The translations under genes were made by a program, and so were the position numbers. Of a DNA stretch of 64,000 bases, positions 8,049-17,157 are shown piece by piece (the stretch's first letter is position 1; each line of letters starts with the position of its first letter). Origin of the DNA: Lyngbya aestuarii BL J (lineage in GTDB: Bacteria; Cyanobacteriota; Cyanobacteriia; Cyanobacteriales; Microcoleaceae); the NCBI RefSeq assembly GCF_000478195.2, contig NZ_AUZM01000007.1:1-64000 (forward strand), given 5' to 3'. The notes under the pieces are model-generated. The model had not been told where the DNA came from and ran no database searches. It saw only the letters and a program-made list of their open reading frames with translations.

Positions 8049-8504
8049 TTATGATCCGGTCGGTTCTACGATTTTTACCCGACTGATATCAACTGAATCT
8101 ACTCCCAGAATTTCTTGGGCTAAGGGTTTAATGGTTTCGTATTGTCGTTGATCGGGTACGGTTCCGGCAATTGCAACTGCACCCTCTTCAGCTTGAATGG
8201 TGAGTTTACTTCCCTGAATATTTGCTTCTAATTTGGCACGAACTTCACTTTCGATATCAGAATCAGCCCGTTCTTGTTGATCGCCCAATAGATCGTTACG
8301 TTCTTCTCGCGCCCGAATATCGGAATTTAATTGCGCTTGACGTATATTTTTATCGGCATCTTCTCGTGTTTCTTCTACCAATTGAGGGTTTTCAACTTCA
8401 CCGTCGATGGAAGTGGGAGCATCTGCACTGGTACGAGCAACATCACATCCAGCCGCCCCAAATAAAACAAGACTACCGATAATCAAAGATGTTAACTTTT
8501 TCAT
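8049..8504 (-). CDS. BON-domain lipoprotein
   Basis: A 151-residue exported protein. The N-terminus MKKLTSLIIGSLVLFGAAGC is a lipoprotein-type signal peptide with the cysteine at about 20. A charged linker of Asp, Arg, Glu and Gln follows, then a single BON domain (about 80-147) with the pattern VRAKLEANIQGSKLTI, GAVAIAGTV and VKIVE. BON domains bind lipids or membranes and are found in osmotic-stress proteins such as OsmY. The start at 8504 was chosen because GGAGG lies just upstream. It follows the YflT-like stress gene on the same strand. Confidence 0.85.
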   Translation of the reverse strand: MKKLTSLIIGSLVLFGAAGCDVARTSADAPTSIDGEVENPQLVEETREDADKNIRQAQLNSDIRAREERNDLLGDQQERADSDIESEVRAKLEANIQGSKLTIQAEEGAVAIAGTVPDQRQYETIKPLAQEILGVDSVDISRVKIVEPTGS

Positions 8505-8557
8505 GGTTTTTTCCTCCATTTTTTTTCTTTATACAAAAACAAAAACTTGTGACGCTT

Positions 8558-9955
8558 TTAAGGGGTTTGATCTTGTTCGTCTCGGCGATCTATAATAATA
8601 ATTTCTGGATCGTCAGATACCTTTTGACCTTCGATCTTTCGGGAATTATTTCTTTTGATATTCTCGGAATGATCGGAGAGAACTCGGGGTTGAGTTTCAA
8701 TGGGTTCTCGTTCAATTCTTGGCATTTTACCGTTGGATTCAACAGCTTTTTCTGTTTCAACGCGGGGGGTTACCGTTTTTTTTTCTTTGCTTTCCATAAT
8801 TTCGGGGCGTTCTTGGTGTACAACTTTTGGTTTCACTGACGATGCAGTGGTAGTCACTCTTTCTTGACGTTTTTGTTCGTATTCAACCGGATTTTCGGTC
8901 TCGACGCGAGGGGTTACAGTTTTTTTTTCTTCTCGTTCCATAATTTTGGGATGTTCTTCTTGGTGTACAACTTTTGGTTTCACTGACGATGCAGTGGTGG
9001 TAATTTTTTCTGGACGTTGTTTGTGTTCGATCACTTCCGGTTGGCGATCGTATTCAACCGGGTTTCTTGTCTCGACGCGAGGGGTGATAATCGTTCTTTC
9101 TCTTTCAATTTCGGGATGGTCTTGGTGTTCGATTTCCCCTTTCACTGGCGGAGTGCTGGTGACTATTTCTTGACGTTGTTTATGTTCAATTATTTCGGGT
9201 TGGCGACCGTCGTATTTAACCGGGTTTCTTGTCTCGACCCGAGGAGTGACAATTGTTCTTTCTTCTTTAATAACTTCAGGATGTTCTTCGCCTACAACTT
9301 TCGGTTTAACCTCTGGCGGAGTAATGATCGCTCTTTCTTCTTGATGTTCGAGGGTCGTCGGAGAAACTACATCATCCATTGTGGGTGTAACTTCGACTTG
9401 CAAAGCATCATAAACCTGCCATTGTTCAATTCCTTGATCGCGTAAAATATCTTCGGCTTGCTCGACGCTTCTTGGGGTTCCCGTCACCAATACAATATAT
9501 TGACCTTGTGAAAGTCGATCGTTATAAACTTTCGCCTGATCTTCAGGAATTCCTAAACCAATTAAAGCCCCGATAATTCCCCCGGATGTGGCACCGATCG
9601 CCGTTCCCGCTAAAGTTGTCGCCAACGCTGTTGCTTCGGCACCGGCCAATAAAATCGGCCCAATTCCCGGAATGGCTGCGGCTCCCAAACCGACTAATAA
9701 TCCGCCAATGATACCGAGCGTACCTCCGGCGACTGCCCCGGAAACTGCTCCTGTATCGGCGTGATTCCCTTGAGAATGGGTATAAACATCAACTTCCGCG
9801 TCTTTCGACTTTGGATCGGAGTCGGGCGCCATGACAGAAACTTGTTCAAGATTAAAACCCCGATCGCGTAATCGGTAAAGAGCTTGTTCTACTTGTCTTC
9901 GGGTTTTAAAGACTCCTATTCCTCGTTTATAATCTTGAGCTGCTCTTGTTGCCAT
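8558..9955 (-). CDS. YflT-like general stress protein with C-terminal tandem repeats
   Basis: A 465-residue protein. Residues 10-45 match the start of the YflT/GSP17M-type stress domain (GIGVFKTRRQVEQALYRL). Residues 68-135 are a Gly/Ala-rich hydrophobic middle of the kind seen in cyanobacterial stress proteins, and 139-160 form the closing part (GQYIVLVTG). From about 200 to 420 the protein is charged and repetitive: the element TPRVET recurs at 237, 291, 348 and 396 with variable NPVEY, EVIEHKQR and SVKPKVVHQE blocks between. The start at 9955 (ATG) is preferred to the TTG at 9985 because the conserved domain begins there. The function of the tail is unknown. Confidence 0.8.
   Translation of the reverse strand: MATRAAQDYKRGIGVFKTRRQVEQALYRLRDRGFNLEQVSVMAPDSDPKSKDAEVDVYTHSQGNHADTGAVSGAVAGGTLGIIGGLLVGLGAAAIPGIGPILLAGAEATALATTLAGTAIGATSGGIIGALIGLGIPEDQAKVYNDRLSQGQYIVLVTGTPRSVEQAEDILRDQGIEQWQVYDALQVEVTPTMDDVVSPTTLEHQEERAIITPPEVKPKVVGEEHPEVIKEERTIVTPRVETRNPVKYDGRQPEIIEHKQRQEIVTSTPPVKGEIEHQDHPEIERERTIITPRVETRNPVEYDRQPEVIEHKQRPEKITTTASSVKPKVVHQEEHPKIMEREEKKTVTPRVETENPVEYEQKRQERVTTTASSVKPKVVHQERPEIMESKEKKTVTPRVETEKAVESNGKMPRIEREPIETQPRVLSDHSENIKRNNSRKIEGQKVSDDPEIIIIDRRDEQDQTP
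8760..9290 (-). repeat. Coding tandem repeats of about 48-57 codons
   Basis: Four imperfect units within the YflT-like gene, each carrying a TPRVET-coding segment. DNA identity between neighbouring units is high in places (the segment coding SVKPKVVHQE is nearly identical in two copies), which suggests expansion by internal duplication. Confidence 0.8.
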
Positions 9956-10176
9956 ATTTTTTACTCTCTCTTTTGTCAATTTCAATAACCCTTTCTTGAA
10001 TATTTAGAAAGGTTAAGATAATTTTTATCTTTGTTTTCTTAAGTATCTTAATTTTTATCTATTTTTATCATCCATCCCCCGACATAGCTTATGAATCTCC
10101 CCGTGGGAGGATTGATTAAACTTGATTATTATCTATTGTAGTAAGTGTAGTTGACACAGAAACACAAAAATAAATT

Positions 10177-11001
10177 ATGGCTTTAGTCAAAATTAGAGAA
10201 TACTATCCTAACTATGTTGATGAGTTGTTTAAAGGAAACGACTTTAAAGGGTATACCGTTTATGCGGGAACCAGTAACGAAAAAATTGGTTCAGTTGATG
10301 ACGCATTAGTTGATGAAGCGGGTCGTATCCGTTATTTTGTCCTAGACACAGGATTCTGGATTTTCGGGAAGAAGGTATTATTACCCGTCGGTCGCTCTCG
10401 GATTGATTTTAACGAACACAAGCTTTATGCTTTAGGTTTAACCACCAAAGACCAAGCAGAAGCTTTACCGAAGTATGATACCGATATGAAAGTTGATTAC
10501 GACTATGAAGAACGGGTTCGCCAAAGTTATCGGACTCGTCAGCCTCAAGCCAGCTATAATCACAACAACTATCGCTACGAAAATGATACCGAGTTGTTTG
10601 ATCTCAACGATCGCGATCATGGCGAATTTAAGCTCTATGAAGAACGCTTAATTGCAAATAAAGACCGTCATAAAGCGGGTGAAGTTGTTGTTGGGAAAGC
10701 GGTAGAAACAGAGAAAGCCAAGGCTTCTGTTCCAGTTGAAAAAGAACGAGTAATCGTCGAACGGACTACACCTGACGATGCAGGAAAACGGGTGACACCA
10801 GGTACTGCGAACTTCAAAGAAGGTGAAGTGGCTCGTATGGAAGTTTATGAAGAAACCGCAGATATTCATAAGGAAGCTTATGTTCGTGAAGAAGTGAATG
10901 TCCGCAAAGAAGTAGATCGCGATACCGTTACCGCAGAAGAAACCCTCCGTCGTGAAGAATTGCGGGTTAATAAAGATGGAGAATCTGTGGTTAAGCGATA
11001 A
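10177..11001 (+). CDS. PRC-barrel and DUF2382 domain protein
   Basis: A 274-residue soluble protein. Residues 17-95 form a PRC-barrel domain (FKGYTVYAG, KIGSVDDALVDEAGRIRYFVLD). A disordered linker follows at 105-150. The DUF2382 domain (about 150-272) has the usual LYEERLIANKDRHKAGEVVVGK start and an EVNVRKEV, EELRVNKDG end. Such proteins are widespread in desiccation- and radiation-tolerant bacteria, but the molecular role is not defined. It is divergent from the YflT-like gene across a 220-base gap, and a second DUF2382 gene lies 165 bases downstream. Confidence 0.88.
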   Translation: MALVKIREYYPNYVDELFKGNDFKGYTVYAGTSNEKIGSVDDALVDEAGRIRYFVLDTGFWIFGKKVLLPVGRSRIDFNEHKLYALGLTTKDQAEALPKYDTDMKVDYDYEERVRQSYRTRQPQASYNHNNYRYENDTELFDLNDRDHGEFKLYEERLIANKDRHKAGEVVVGKAVETEKAKASVPVEKERVIVERTTPDDAGKRVTPGTANFKEGEVARMEVYEETADIHKEAYVREEVNVRKEVDRDTVTAEETLRREELRVNKDGESVVKR

Positions 11002-11045
11002 AATAACCAGGTTAATTAAAAGCCGTGAAAGTTAGCTTTAATTGG

Positions 11046-11099
11046 GTCTTAGGTGGTTTGTTGGGTCTTGGGTTTTTCCTAACACCGACCACCTAACAC
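11046..11099. repeat. Imperfect inverted repeat between the two DUF2382 genes
   Basis: Arms of about 21 bases (TTAGGTGGT near 11049, ACCACCTAA near 11088) surround a short loop that includes five T. It may be a terminator or processing hairpin between the genes, or a small mobile palindrome. Confidence 0.5.
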
Positions 11100-11166
11100 T
11101 TCTATTTAGCTACAATTCAATAAAAACTAAAATATTGAGCTGATTAATTTAAAATACAAGTGGAAG

Positions 11167-11982
11167 ATGAAAACTCAAGATAATTATCAAACTGTTTATT
11201 CTCCTGAAAAATTATCAAATTCACAAGAGGTTCAGACTTATTCAGTTGTCGATGAACAGAGAAGATTGATTGGTCAAGTTGAACGAATTTTAAAAAATGA
11301 TTCTAACCAAATTCAGATTCTTTTTTCGTTATCTGGACAATCCAAACCTGTGTTTAGAGTTCATCAAAATTCTATTGTTAAAGTTGATTTAGAAAATCAT
11401 CAATTTGTGATCCGATTAACCGAAAAAATGCAAGAAAAATTGAATCAATATTCAGCCGATGGGAGTGAAAGTTTAACTGAAAAGAATAATATCCCATCCG
11501 TTGATGATTCAGACCATGAGGACAATGATGATTGTAGTCGAGATATAGATGAATCCTATCACGAATCTGTAGAAAGTGAAACAATTCGCCTCCTTGCTGA
11601 ACGATTAGAGGTGAAACACGATCGCCATAAAATCGGTGAAGTTGTTGTTCGCAAACAAGTTGAAACTGAAATGGTTGAAGTTCCGGTGCGACGAGAAAAG
11701 TTAATCGTTGAAAAAGTGGGTTCATCGGATCAACCCTTAGCTGAAATTGATTTATCACAGGGAAAGGTCGAGGGAGTTGAACTCGAAACCCGTAAGAGTA
11801 AGTCAGATAAAATCACGGTTCAGGGTGAATTTGTTTCTTTGAAAGCAGCAGGTGATTTATTACAGACTCTAGCGATGGAAGACGCTCACGGATGTGCTAA
11901 AGTTCGGGTTGAATTGGTTCTCAATGATCCCCAATATCAGCAACAATATCAAGAGCTTTTTGATCGCTGTACTAATCCTTAG
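11167..11982 (+). CDS. DUF2382 domain protein
   Basis: A 271-residue soluble protein. Residues 20-90 resemble a diverged PRC-barrel (EQRRLIGQVERILKN). An acidic linker (about 100-140) precedes a DUF2382 domain (LLAERLEVKHDRHKIGEVVVRK, VPVRREKLIVEKV), and the last 60 residues form an extra domain without a name. It is probably a paralogue of the preceding gene and could share its stress regulation. Confidence 0.8.
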   Translation: MKTQDNYQTVYSPEKLSNSQEVQTYSVVDEQRRLIGQVERILKNDSNQIQILFSLSGQSKPVFRVHQNSIVKVDLENHQFVIRLTEKMQEKLNQYSADGSESLTEKNNIPSVDDSDHEDNDDCSRDIDESYHESVESETIRLLAERLEVKHDRHKIGEVVVRKQVETEMVEVPVRREKLIVEKVGSSDQPLAEIDLSQGKVEGVELETRKSKSDKITVQGEFVSLKAAGDLLQTLAMEDAHGCAKVRVELVLNDPQYQQQYQELFDRCTNP

Positions 11983-12026
11983 TGAATTGAGGCTTAGACT
12001 TATTATATTTTTTGAGGAAATCAGTC

Positions 12027-12812
12027 ATGTGGGTAGAAAGGTTAGCTCGTTTTGGATATGCAACCAAAGGATTTGTGTATGGGTTAATCGGCATCTTAGC
12101 AGTAATGGCAGCATTTACTTCGGGTGGAAAAACAACGGGTACTAAAGGTGCTTTGCGAACAATTTCAGCTCAACCTTTCGGACAAATATTATTAATTTTA
12201 GTTGCTGTTGGCTTAGTTGGATATGTGATTTGGCGATTTGTCGAAGCGATTAAAGATCCTGATCATAAAGGTTCAGATTTCAAGGGAATTGTGACAAGAT
12301 TGGGTTATATTCTTAGTGGTTTGATTTATGCAGGTGTCGCTGTAAATGCGGCTCTATTCGCAATGGGATCGAGCAGTGGAGGCGGGGGCGATAGTAAACA
12401 AACGTGGACGGCTCGTCTACTTTCACAACCGTTTGGTCAATGGTTAGTCGGAACTCTCGGTGCATTAATTATTGGACTGGGTTTATATTATATTTATAAA
12501 GCTTATAAGACTAAGTTTCGCAAGAAGTTAAACCTAAGAGAACTCGATTATCAGCAAGAAAAATTAGTAGTCAATGTCTGTCGCTTTGGAATTACAGCGA
12601 GAGGCGTTATTTTTGTGATGTTAGGTTTCTTTTTAATTCAAGCTGCTCGACAATTTGAACCGAGTAAAGCACGGGGACTTGATGGAGCGTTGCACACTAT
12701 CGCACAGCAGCCTTATGGTAAATTCTTGCTAGCGATCGCCGCTTTTGGTTTAATTGCTTATGGTATTTATATGTTGGTACAAGCGCGTTATCGCCACTTT
12801 AAAACAAATTAA
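12027..12812 (+). CDS. DUF1206 membrane protein
   Basis: A 261-residue integral membrane protein made of three repeated units of two helices. Each unit has the DUF1206 pattern of an R(F/L)GY or RFGI entry followed by G(F/V)xYGLIG, and a QPFGQ or QPYGK entry to the second helix. The start at 12027 follows GAGGA; the upstream TTG at 12012 overlaps that site. The function of DUF1206 is unknown. It sits 44 bases after the DUF2382 gene and may be co-transcribed. Confidence 0.88.
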   Translation: MWVERLARFGYATKGFVYGLIGILAVMAAFTSGGKTTGTKGALRTISAQPFGQILLILVAVGLVGYVIWRFVEAIKDPDHKGSDFKGIVTRLGYILSGLIYAGVAVNAALFAMGSSSGGGGDSKQTWTARLLSQPFGQWLVGTLGALIIGLGLYYIYKAYKTKFRKKLNLRELDYQQEKLVVNVCRFGITARGVIFVMLGFFLIQAARQFEPSKARGLDGALHTIAQQPYGKFLLAIAAFGLIAYGIYMLVQARYRHFKTN

Positions 12813-12872
12813 GCACAAAATAGAGTAAGATCACAGCATCAAAAATAACTGTAAGTTGATTGAATTAAGCTA

Positions 12873-13960
12873 ATGTCAGAAGGTTTTTTACTAAGTCGGG
12901 TTCTCTTGCGGTTTGAAGACAGTTCAGATGATTTAGTGGGTGAACTCTCCGCCGCTGCGATCACCCCAGATGGTAGTTTGTGGGTGGGTTCTGATGAGCT
13001 TTTAGGAGTCGAGCGACTTTCCCAGGTAGAACCGTTTGTTTTTGGTAATCACAAGCATTTTTCTCTTTTGGATTTTATTGAACTCCCCAATACTGAGGAT
13101 GAAATTGATATCGAAGGAATGGATTATTCTCACGGTTATTTGTGGGTGATGGGTTCTCATAGCACAAAACGGAAAAAACCGAAGCGAAAAGATCCTGAAA
13201 AAGATGTTGAGCGGTTATCTGAAGTCAAGTCGGAGGCGAATCGCTATTTAATTGCTCGTATTCCGATTATTGATGGTAATTTAATTAAGTCTTGTACTTT
13301 GAAGGATGATCCTGAAAAAAAACGAACAGCTGCTCTTTTAGAAACGACGAAAGAAGGTAATATTTTAGTTGAAAGTCTTAAGTCTGATCCTCATATTGGT
13401 ACGATTATTTCCAGTGGTTTACCCTCTAAGGATAATGGACTTGATATTGAGGGTTTAGCAGTGAGTAAAAATCTTCCGATCTTCTCGGGTTGAGAGGGCC
13501 TGTTTTGCGGGGTTTTGCGATCATTTTGGAGATCGAAGTTGAAGAAACAAAACCTGGTGTTTTAGCCCTAAAACCGATAGAAAAAGATGGACAACTCTAT
13601 CGAAAGCATTTTATTGAGTTAGATGGATTAGGAATTCGAGAACTGTTTTTACATGATGGTGATTTAATTATTCTCGGAGGCCCAACGATGGATCTTAATG
13701 GGGCGATGCGAGTTTTTCGTTTAAAAAATATTGAAAAGCGAACTGAGGAAATGATCTATTGGCAAGAGTCAAAACATTTAGAGGTTATGTTTGATTTACC
13801 GATTAAGGTTGGGACTGATAAAGCTGAAGGAATTGCTCATTTTCCCTGTCTAGGACAATCGGATTCTGTGCTGATTGTTTATGATTCTCCCGCTCCTGAA
13901 AGAAGACCTAATGGTAATGAGTTACTGGCTGATGTTTTTCGTTTGAAGTCTGAATCCTAG
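12873..13960 (+). pseudogene. DUF3616 protein gene interrupted by a frameshift
   Basis: Two adjacent frames encode successive parts of one DUF3616-type protein: residues from 12873 up to about 13481, and the rest in another frame from about 13484 to 13960. The joint lies in sequence that should read IFLGLRGPVLRG. Adding one T to the TT at 13482-13483 restores that phrase and a single protein of about 362 residues. In the current sequence the first frame instead ends at the TGA at 13491-13493. This is either a real one-base deletion or a sequencing error; both halves look well preserved, so any loss would be recent. DUF3616 proteins are predicted beta-propeller-like proteins of unknown function. 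Confidence 0.8.
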
Positions 13961-13978
13961 AGATCTTTATCGTCAAAT

Positions 13979-14048
13979 GTAGGTTAGGTTACGAAACCTG
14001 AACTCAGCAGCTTTTGTATTGGGTTTTACCTCGTTCGACTCAACCTAC
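13979..14048. repeat. Inverted repeat with GTAGGTT ends
   Basis: GTAGGTT (13979) and AACCTAC (14042) bracket a GAAACC- and GGTTTTACC-containing loop, between the DUF3616 gene and the convergent peptidase gene. From memory, similar GTAGGTTGGGTT palindromes are dispersed in cyanobacterial genomes. It may act as a two-way terminator. Confidence 0.5.
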
Positions 14049-14062
14049 CTTGAGTTTAATGT

Positions 14063-15328
14063 TTAACAGGGTTTAACAACTGTAACGGAATAAGACTCTA
14101 GTTTTAAATACTTTTGGGCGAGTTTTTGTAAGTCTGAAGGTTGAAACGATTGAATTTCACTCGGATAAATCATTGATAATTCGGGTTTAGCTATGGTAAA
14201 ATAATATCCATATAGGCCTGCTAGTTGAGCTGGAGTTTCAGTCGAAAAAGCGTAATCGTTGCAAAGTAAGCGTTGACTGCGTTTCAGTTCGAGTTCAGAA
14301 ATCGGTTCGTTGTGCAGTTGGGTAATACAATCACAAATTAGAGTTTCAACGGTTTCAATCTGTTCGGTGTCTAATAAAGCGTTAATGGTCAATAGGCTCG
14401 ATTGTTGTTGCAAAGAAAAGCAGCTTGTTAGAGAATGAACTAATTGCAGTTCCTCGCGCAACATCCTGATTAAACGAGAGGTTCGGCCTTCTGCAAGGAT
14501 GACGGAGAGGAGATCTAAACCATAACCGTCTCGCAACTCGTTAACGTCTGGGCCTAGCCATGCAAGCGTTAATCTTGCTTGTTCAGCGTTGGGTAAGTGG
14601 AGTTCTTGACGACGGATTTCTTGAATTTTCGGTGAGGGCGTTAAGCCAATACAGGGACAACGTTGAGGCGTGGGAAACCCATCAAAAGCTTCTTTGATCG
14701 CTTTAAGAGCGCGGTGTTGTTTGACTCCCCCCACGATCACCACCGCCATATTTTCCGGTTGGTAGTGACATTGATGAAAACAGCGCATTTCTACGGGCGT
14801 TCGCTGCATTAGTTTTTCTTGGGTTCCTAATACTGAACGTCCATAGGGATGATGACTGTAGAGCGTTTCCATCATAGACTGAAATTCAATCCAGTCCACA
14901 TCATCTTCAGCCTGACGAATTTCTTCTAAAACGACATCTCGTTCTCGGATAAACTCCTGATCCGGAATCGTTGCGTGTAAGAGTAATTCAGCAAGCGGGG
15001 GTAAAGTATCTTCTAGGTATTGTTCGGCTGTGGTGATGTAGAAGTGGGCGTAGTCGTGGCTTGTGGCGGCGTTGGTTACTCCACCTCGACTTTCAATTAC
15101 TTCGTCAAATATTCCCGGGGCAATTTTATCTGTCCCTTTGAAGATCATATGTTCTAGGAAGTGAGCCATCCCTGACCAGGGTTCCGGTTCCTGAATCGCT
15201 CCGGCTCTGACCCAAACATCAACGACAACGACAGGAGTTGCAGAAATCTCCTGATGAATAACCGTTAATCCATTTTCTAATTGAAATAGACTTGCAGGAA
15301 ACTCTAAAGCAGTTTGCTGTTGAAACAA
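14063..15328 (-). CDS. M16 family zinc metallopeptidase
   Basis: A 421-residue peptidase related to pitrilysin and mitochondrial processing peptidase. The inverted zinc motif HFLEH is at 56-60 and the third zinc ligand Glu136 lies in VVLEEIRQAEDD, the expected spacing. All catalytic residues are therefore present, and the C-terminal M16 domain (about 165-400) is complete. No signal peptide is obvious, so a cytoplasmic location is likely. Many cyanobacteria carry a tandem pair of M16 genes, but only one is found here. Confidence 0.92.
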   Translation of the reverse strand: MFQQQTALEFPASLFQLENGLTVIHQEISATPVVVVDVWVRAGAIQEPEPWSGMAHFLEHMIFKGTDKIAPGIFDEVIESRGGVTNAATSHDYAHFYITTAEQYLEDTLPPLAELLLHATIPDQEFIRERDVVLEEIRQAEDDVDWIEFQSMMETLYSHHPYGRSVLGTQEKLMQRTPVEMRCFHQCHYQPENMAVVIVGGVKQHRALKAIKEAFDGFPTPQRCPCIGLTPSPKIQEIRRQELHLPNAEQARLTLAWLGPDVNELRDGYGLDLLSVILAEGRTSRLIRMLREELQLVHSLTSCFSLQQQSSLLTINALLDTEQIETVETLICDCITQLHNEPISELELKRSQRLLCNDYAFSTETPAQLAGLYGYYFTIAKPELSMIYPSEIQSFQPSDLQKLAQKYLKLESYSVTVVKPC

Positions 15329-15431
15329 TTTTTAAAAAGTTAAACTTAGCTTAATCTATCTATATTATCGTTTTCCCTAAACTTGATTTGAGTATTTTGA
15401 TACAATTTGTCTGAAATCGGAGAGATCCCCA

Positions 15432-15458
15432 TAAAAAAATCATCCCAGGAATAGGATG
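15432..15458 (-). terminator. Terminator of the SdrD-repeat gene
   Basis: On the minus strand a short stem CATCC/GGATG (15454-15458 with 15441-15445) is followed by a T run (A run at 15433-15439), 68 bases after the stop at 15526. Confidence 0.65.
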
Positions 15459-15525
15459 AAGGTTAATTAAATTCGCCTTAGTGTTCCTGGAGATGACTGA
15501 ATACACAAAGCTTAACGACTCTTAA

Positions 15526-17157
15526 TTAAACAATTGGCTCTGGAGTTGGAATCGGTACAGGAGTCGGAGCTGCGATCGTCAGCGGATCGAAACCTCTGAC
15601 AGGAATTAGTGAGTCTGGGTTGATACCACCTCCTTCTTGAGCGAATTGGTTTTCCGGTGGGAAAGGAACCACACTGGAAAGTCCCAAGGTCACTTGAGCT
15701 GCTTCTTCACTCGCCAACGTGATCGCCGGAATCGGAGTGGTTAAATTCTCCTGATTGTCTGTTGGCTCAACTCGAATCACATAAGTCTCTTCGATAGGAG
15801 CAAAACCGGTTAACGGGTCAATCGGGAGGGTCGGGGATAGGTTAGTAAAGATAAAGTTCCCACTGAAGTCCGTTGTTGTACTGGGTTCATCTCCTCCGAG
15901 TTCACCATCATCATCCAAGTCAATGTAGACTCTCGCGCCCTCAATTGGCGCATCTGGTGAACCCGTTATGGGATCAACATCGAGTAGAGAGTTGGCATTG
16001 AGGTCATTGAATACCACACCCGCAATACTATTTGGAACAGGCAGAACCGTTCCGGCTGGATTGAAGACCAATGTAGAGTTAATTTGGCGAGCCTCCTCAG
16101 GAATCAGTTCGACACCGATTTCGCCCGGAAATTCTCCAACTGGAGGCACCGGAGAGGTAAAGATATAGGCAGACGAAGGTAAGTCAACACCAAAATCGGC
16201 GACGAATCCTCGAGCAAATCGTTCAGGTTCTGTTCTGGCAATGAAGTTAGCGAAGGGGTTTTGCGGATCATCCCTTCCAGGAATCTCTGTATTGAGATTG
16301 GAAATGATGTAGAATCCATCGTCACCCGTTGTGGTTCTGCTGATATTCCCCTCTCCATCAACAATCTCAATATTAATTCCCATTTGTCCGGGTTCAGAAG
16401 GTTGAGGTAGACCATCACCATTGAGGTCACGAATCACCCGACCATAAACGCTATTGGGATCAATAACAGGAATATCCAGTTCATTGACAGTCGCAGCAGC
16501 CACAGGAGCTTGGATCGGGTTATCTCCGAGTAACTCAAATCCACCCGGAATTTCAGCTCGCAGTAAATAGGAGCCTGGGGGTAAGTCCCCAAAGAAATAG
16601 AAACCGGCTTCATTAGTGGTAGAAGAAGGCTCACTGGGTTCACGGAAACCACTGTTGTTGAGGTCAATGTAAACCGTTGCATCCGGAAAGCCTTCTGCAA
16701 GCGTGGGTTCACCGACATCTCCAAAAGGCTCGTAAATTTGATTTCTGTTGTTATCAACGTAAACCGAACCGCGAATCACTCCAGTTGTAGGGGCTGGGGT
16801 GGTCGGTGGGGTCAGGTTTGTGTTGAGAATGTTGACATCAATCCGTTCGTTGGGATCACCTGTCGTTGCTAGGGAGATGGGTACACCCACAGGTTCATTG
16901 AAACCGGGGATAGTCACCTGATCGAGGGTAAAGCTTCCTTCGGGTAAATCCGCAAAGGTATACTCACCGCTAGCATCAGTTACTATTGTTGGTTCACTAT
17001 TCTCTAGGATGCCATCCCCATCACTATCTGAACCACTATCTGGTAGACCATTTCCATTTATATCCAGGAATACTGTAACGTTGGAAAGACCTTCACCGAG
17101 ATCAAAAAAACTATTACCGTTAAGATCCTGAAATACTGATCCTCGAATTGTACTCAC
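15526..17157 (-). CDS. SdrD-B-like repeat protein, probably surface or secreted
   Basis: A 543-residue protein of four SdrD B/Cna-B-like modules beginning at about residues 1, 127, 236 and 377. Each starts with a phrase such as IRGSVFQDLNGNSFFD and has calcium-binding-like DxNxxG loops, then a Gly-(E/F)-Tyr-x-Phe strand and a DLPPGSY-type strand. The C-terminus is Pro-rich (PTPVPIPTPEPIV). There is no N-terminal signal peptide and no sorting motif, so any export would need another route such as a type I system; that is inference. Such modules act as rigid spacers in adhesins. The gene stands alone. Confidence 0.85.
   Translation of the reverse strand: MSTIRGSVFQDLNGNSFFDLGEGLSNVTVFLDINGNGLPDSGSDSDGDGILENSEPTIVTDASGEYTFADLPEGSFTLDQVTIPGFNEPVGVPISLATTGDPNERIDVNILNTNLTPPTTPAPTTGVIRGSVYVDNNRNQIYEPFGDVGEPTLAEGFPDATVYIDLNNSGFREPSEPSSTTNEAGFYFFGDLPPGSYLLRAEIPGGFELLGDNPIQAPVAAATVNELDIPVIDPNSVYGRVIRDLNGDGLPQPSEPGQMGINIEIVDGEGNISRTTTGDDGFYIISNLNTEIPGRDDPQNPFANFIARTEPERFARGFVADFGVDLPSSAYIFTSPVPPVGEFPGEIGVELIPEEARQINSTLVFNPAGTVLPVPNSIAGVVFNDLNANSLLDVDPITGSPDAPIEGARVYIDLDDDGELGGDEPSTTTDFSGNFIFTNLSPTLPIDPLTGFAPIEETYVIRVEPTDNQENLTTPIPAITLASEEAAQVTLGLSSVVPFPPENQFAQEGGGINPDSLIPVRGFDPLTIAAPTPVPIPTPEPIV

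Noticed and set aside
8946-9445. Plus-strand open frames opposite the YflT-like gene
   Set aside because: They are shadows of its repeat-rich minus-strand reading frame; Phe/Asn/Ser-rich with no motif.
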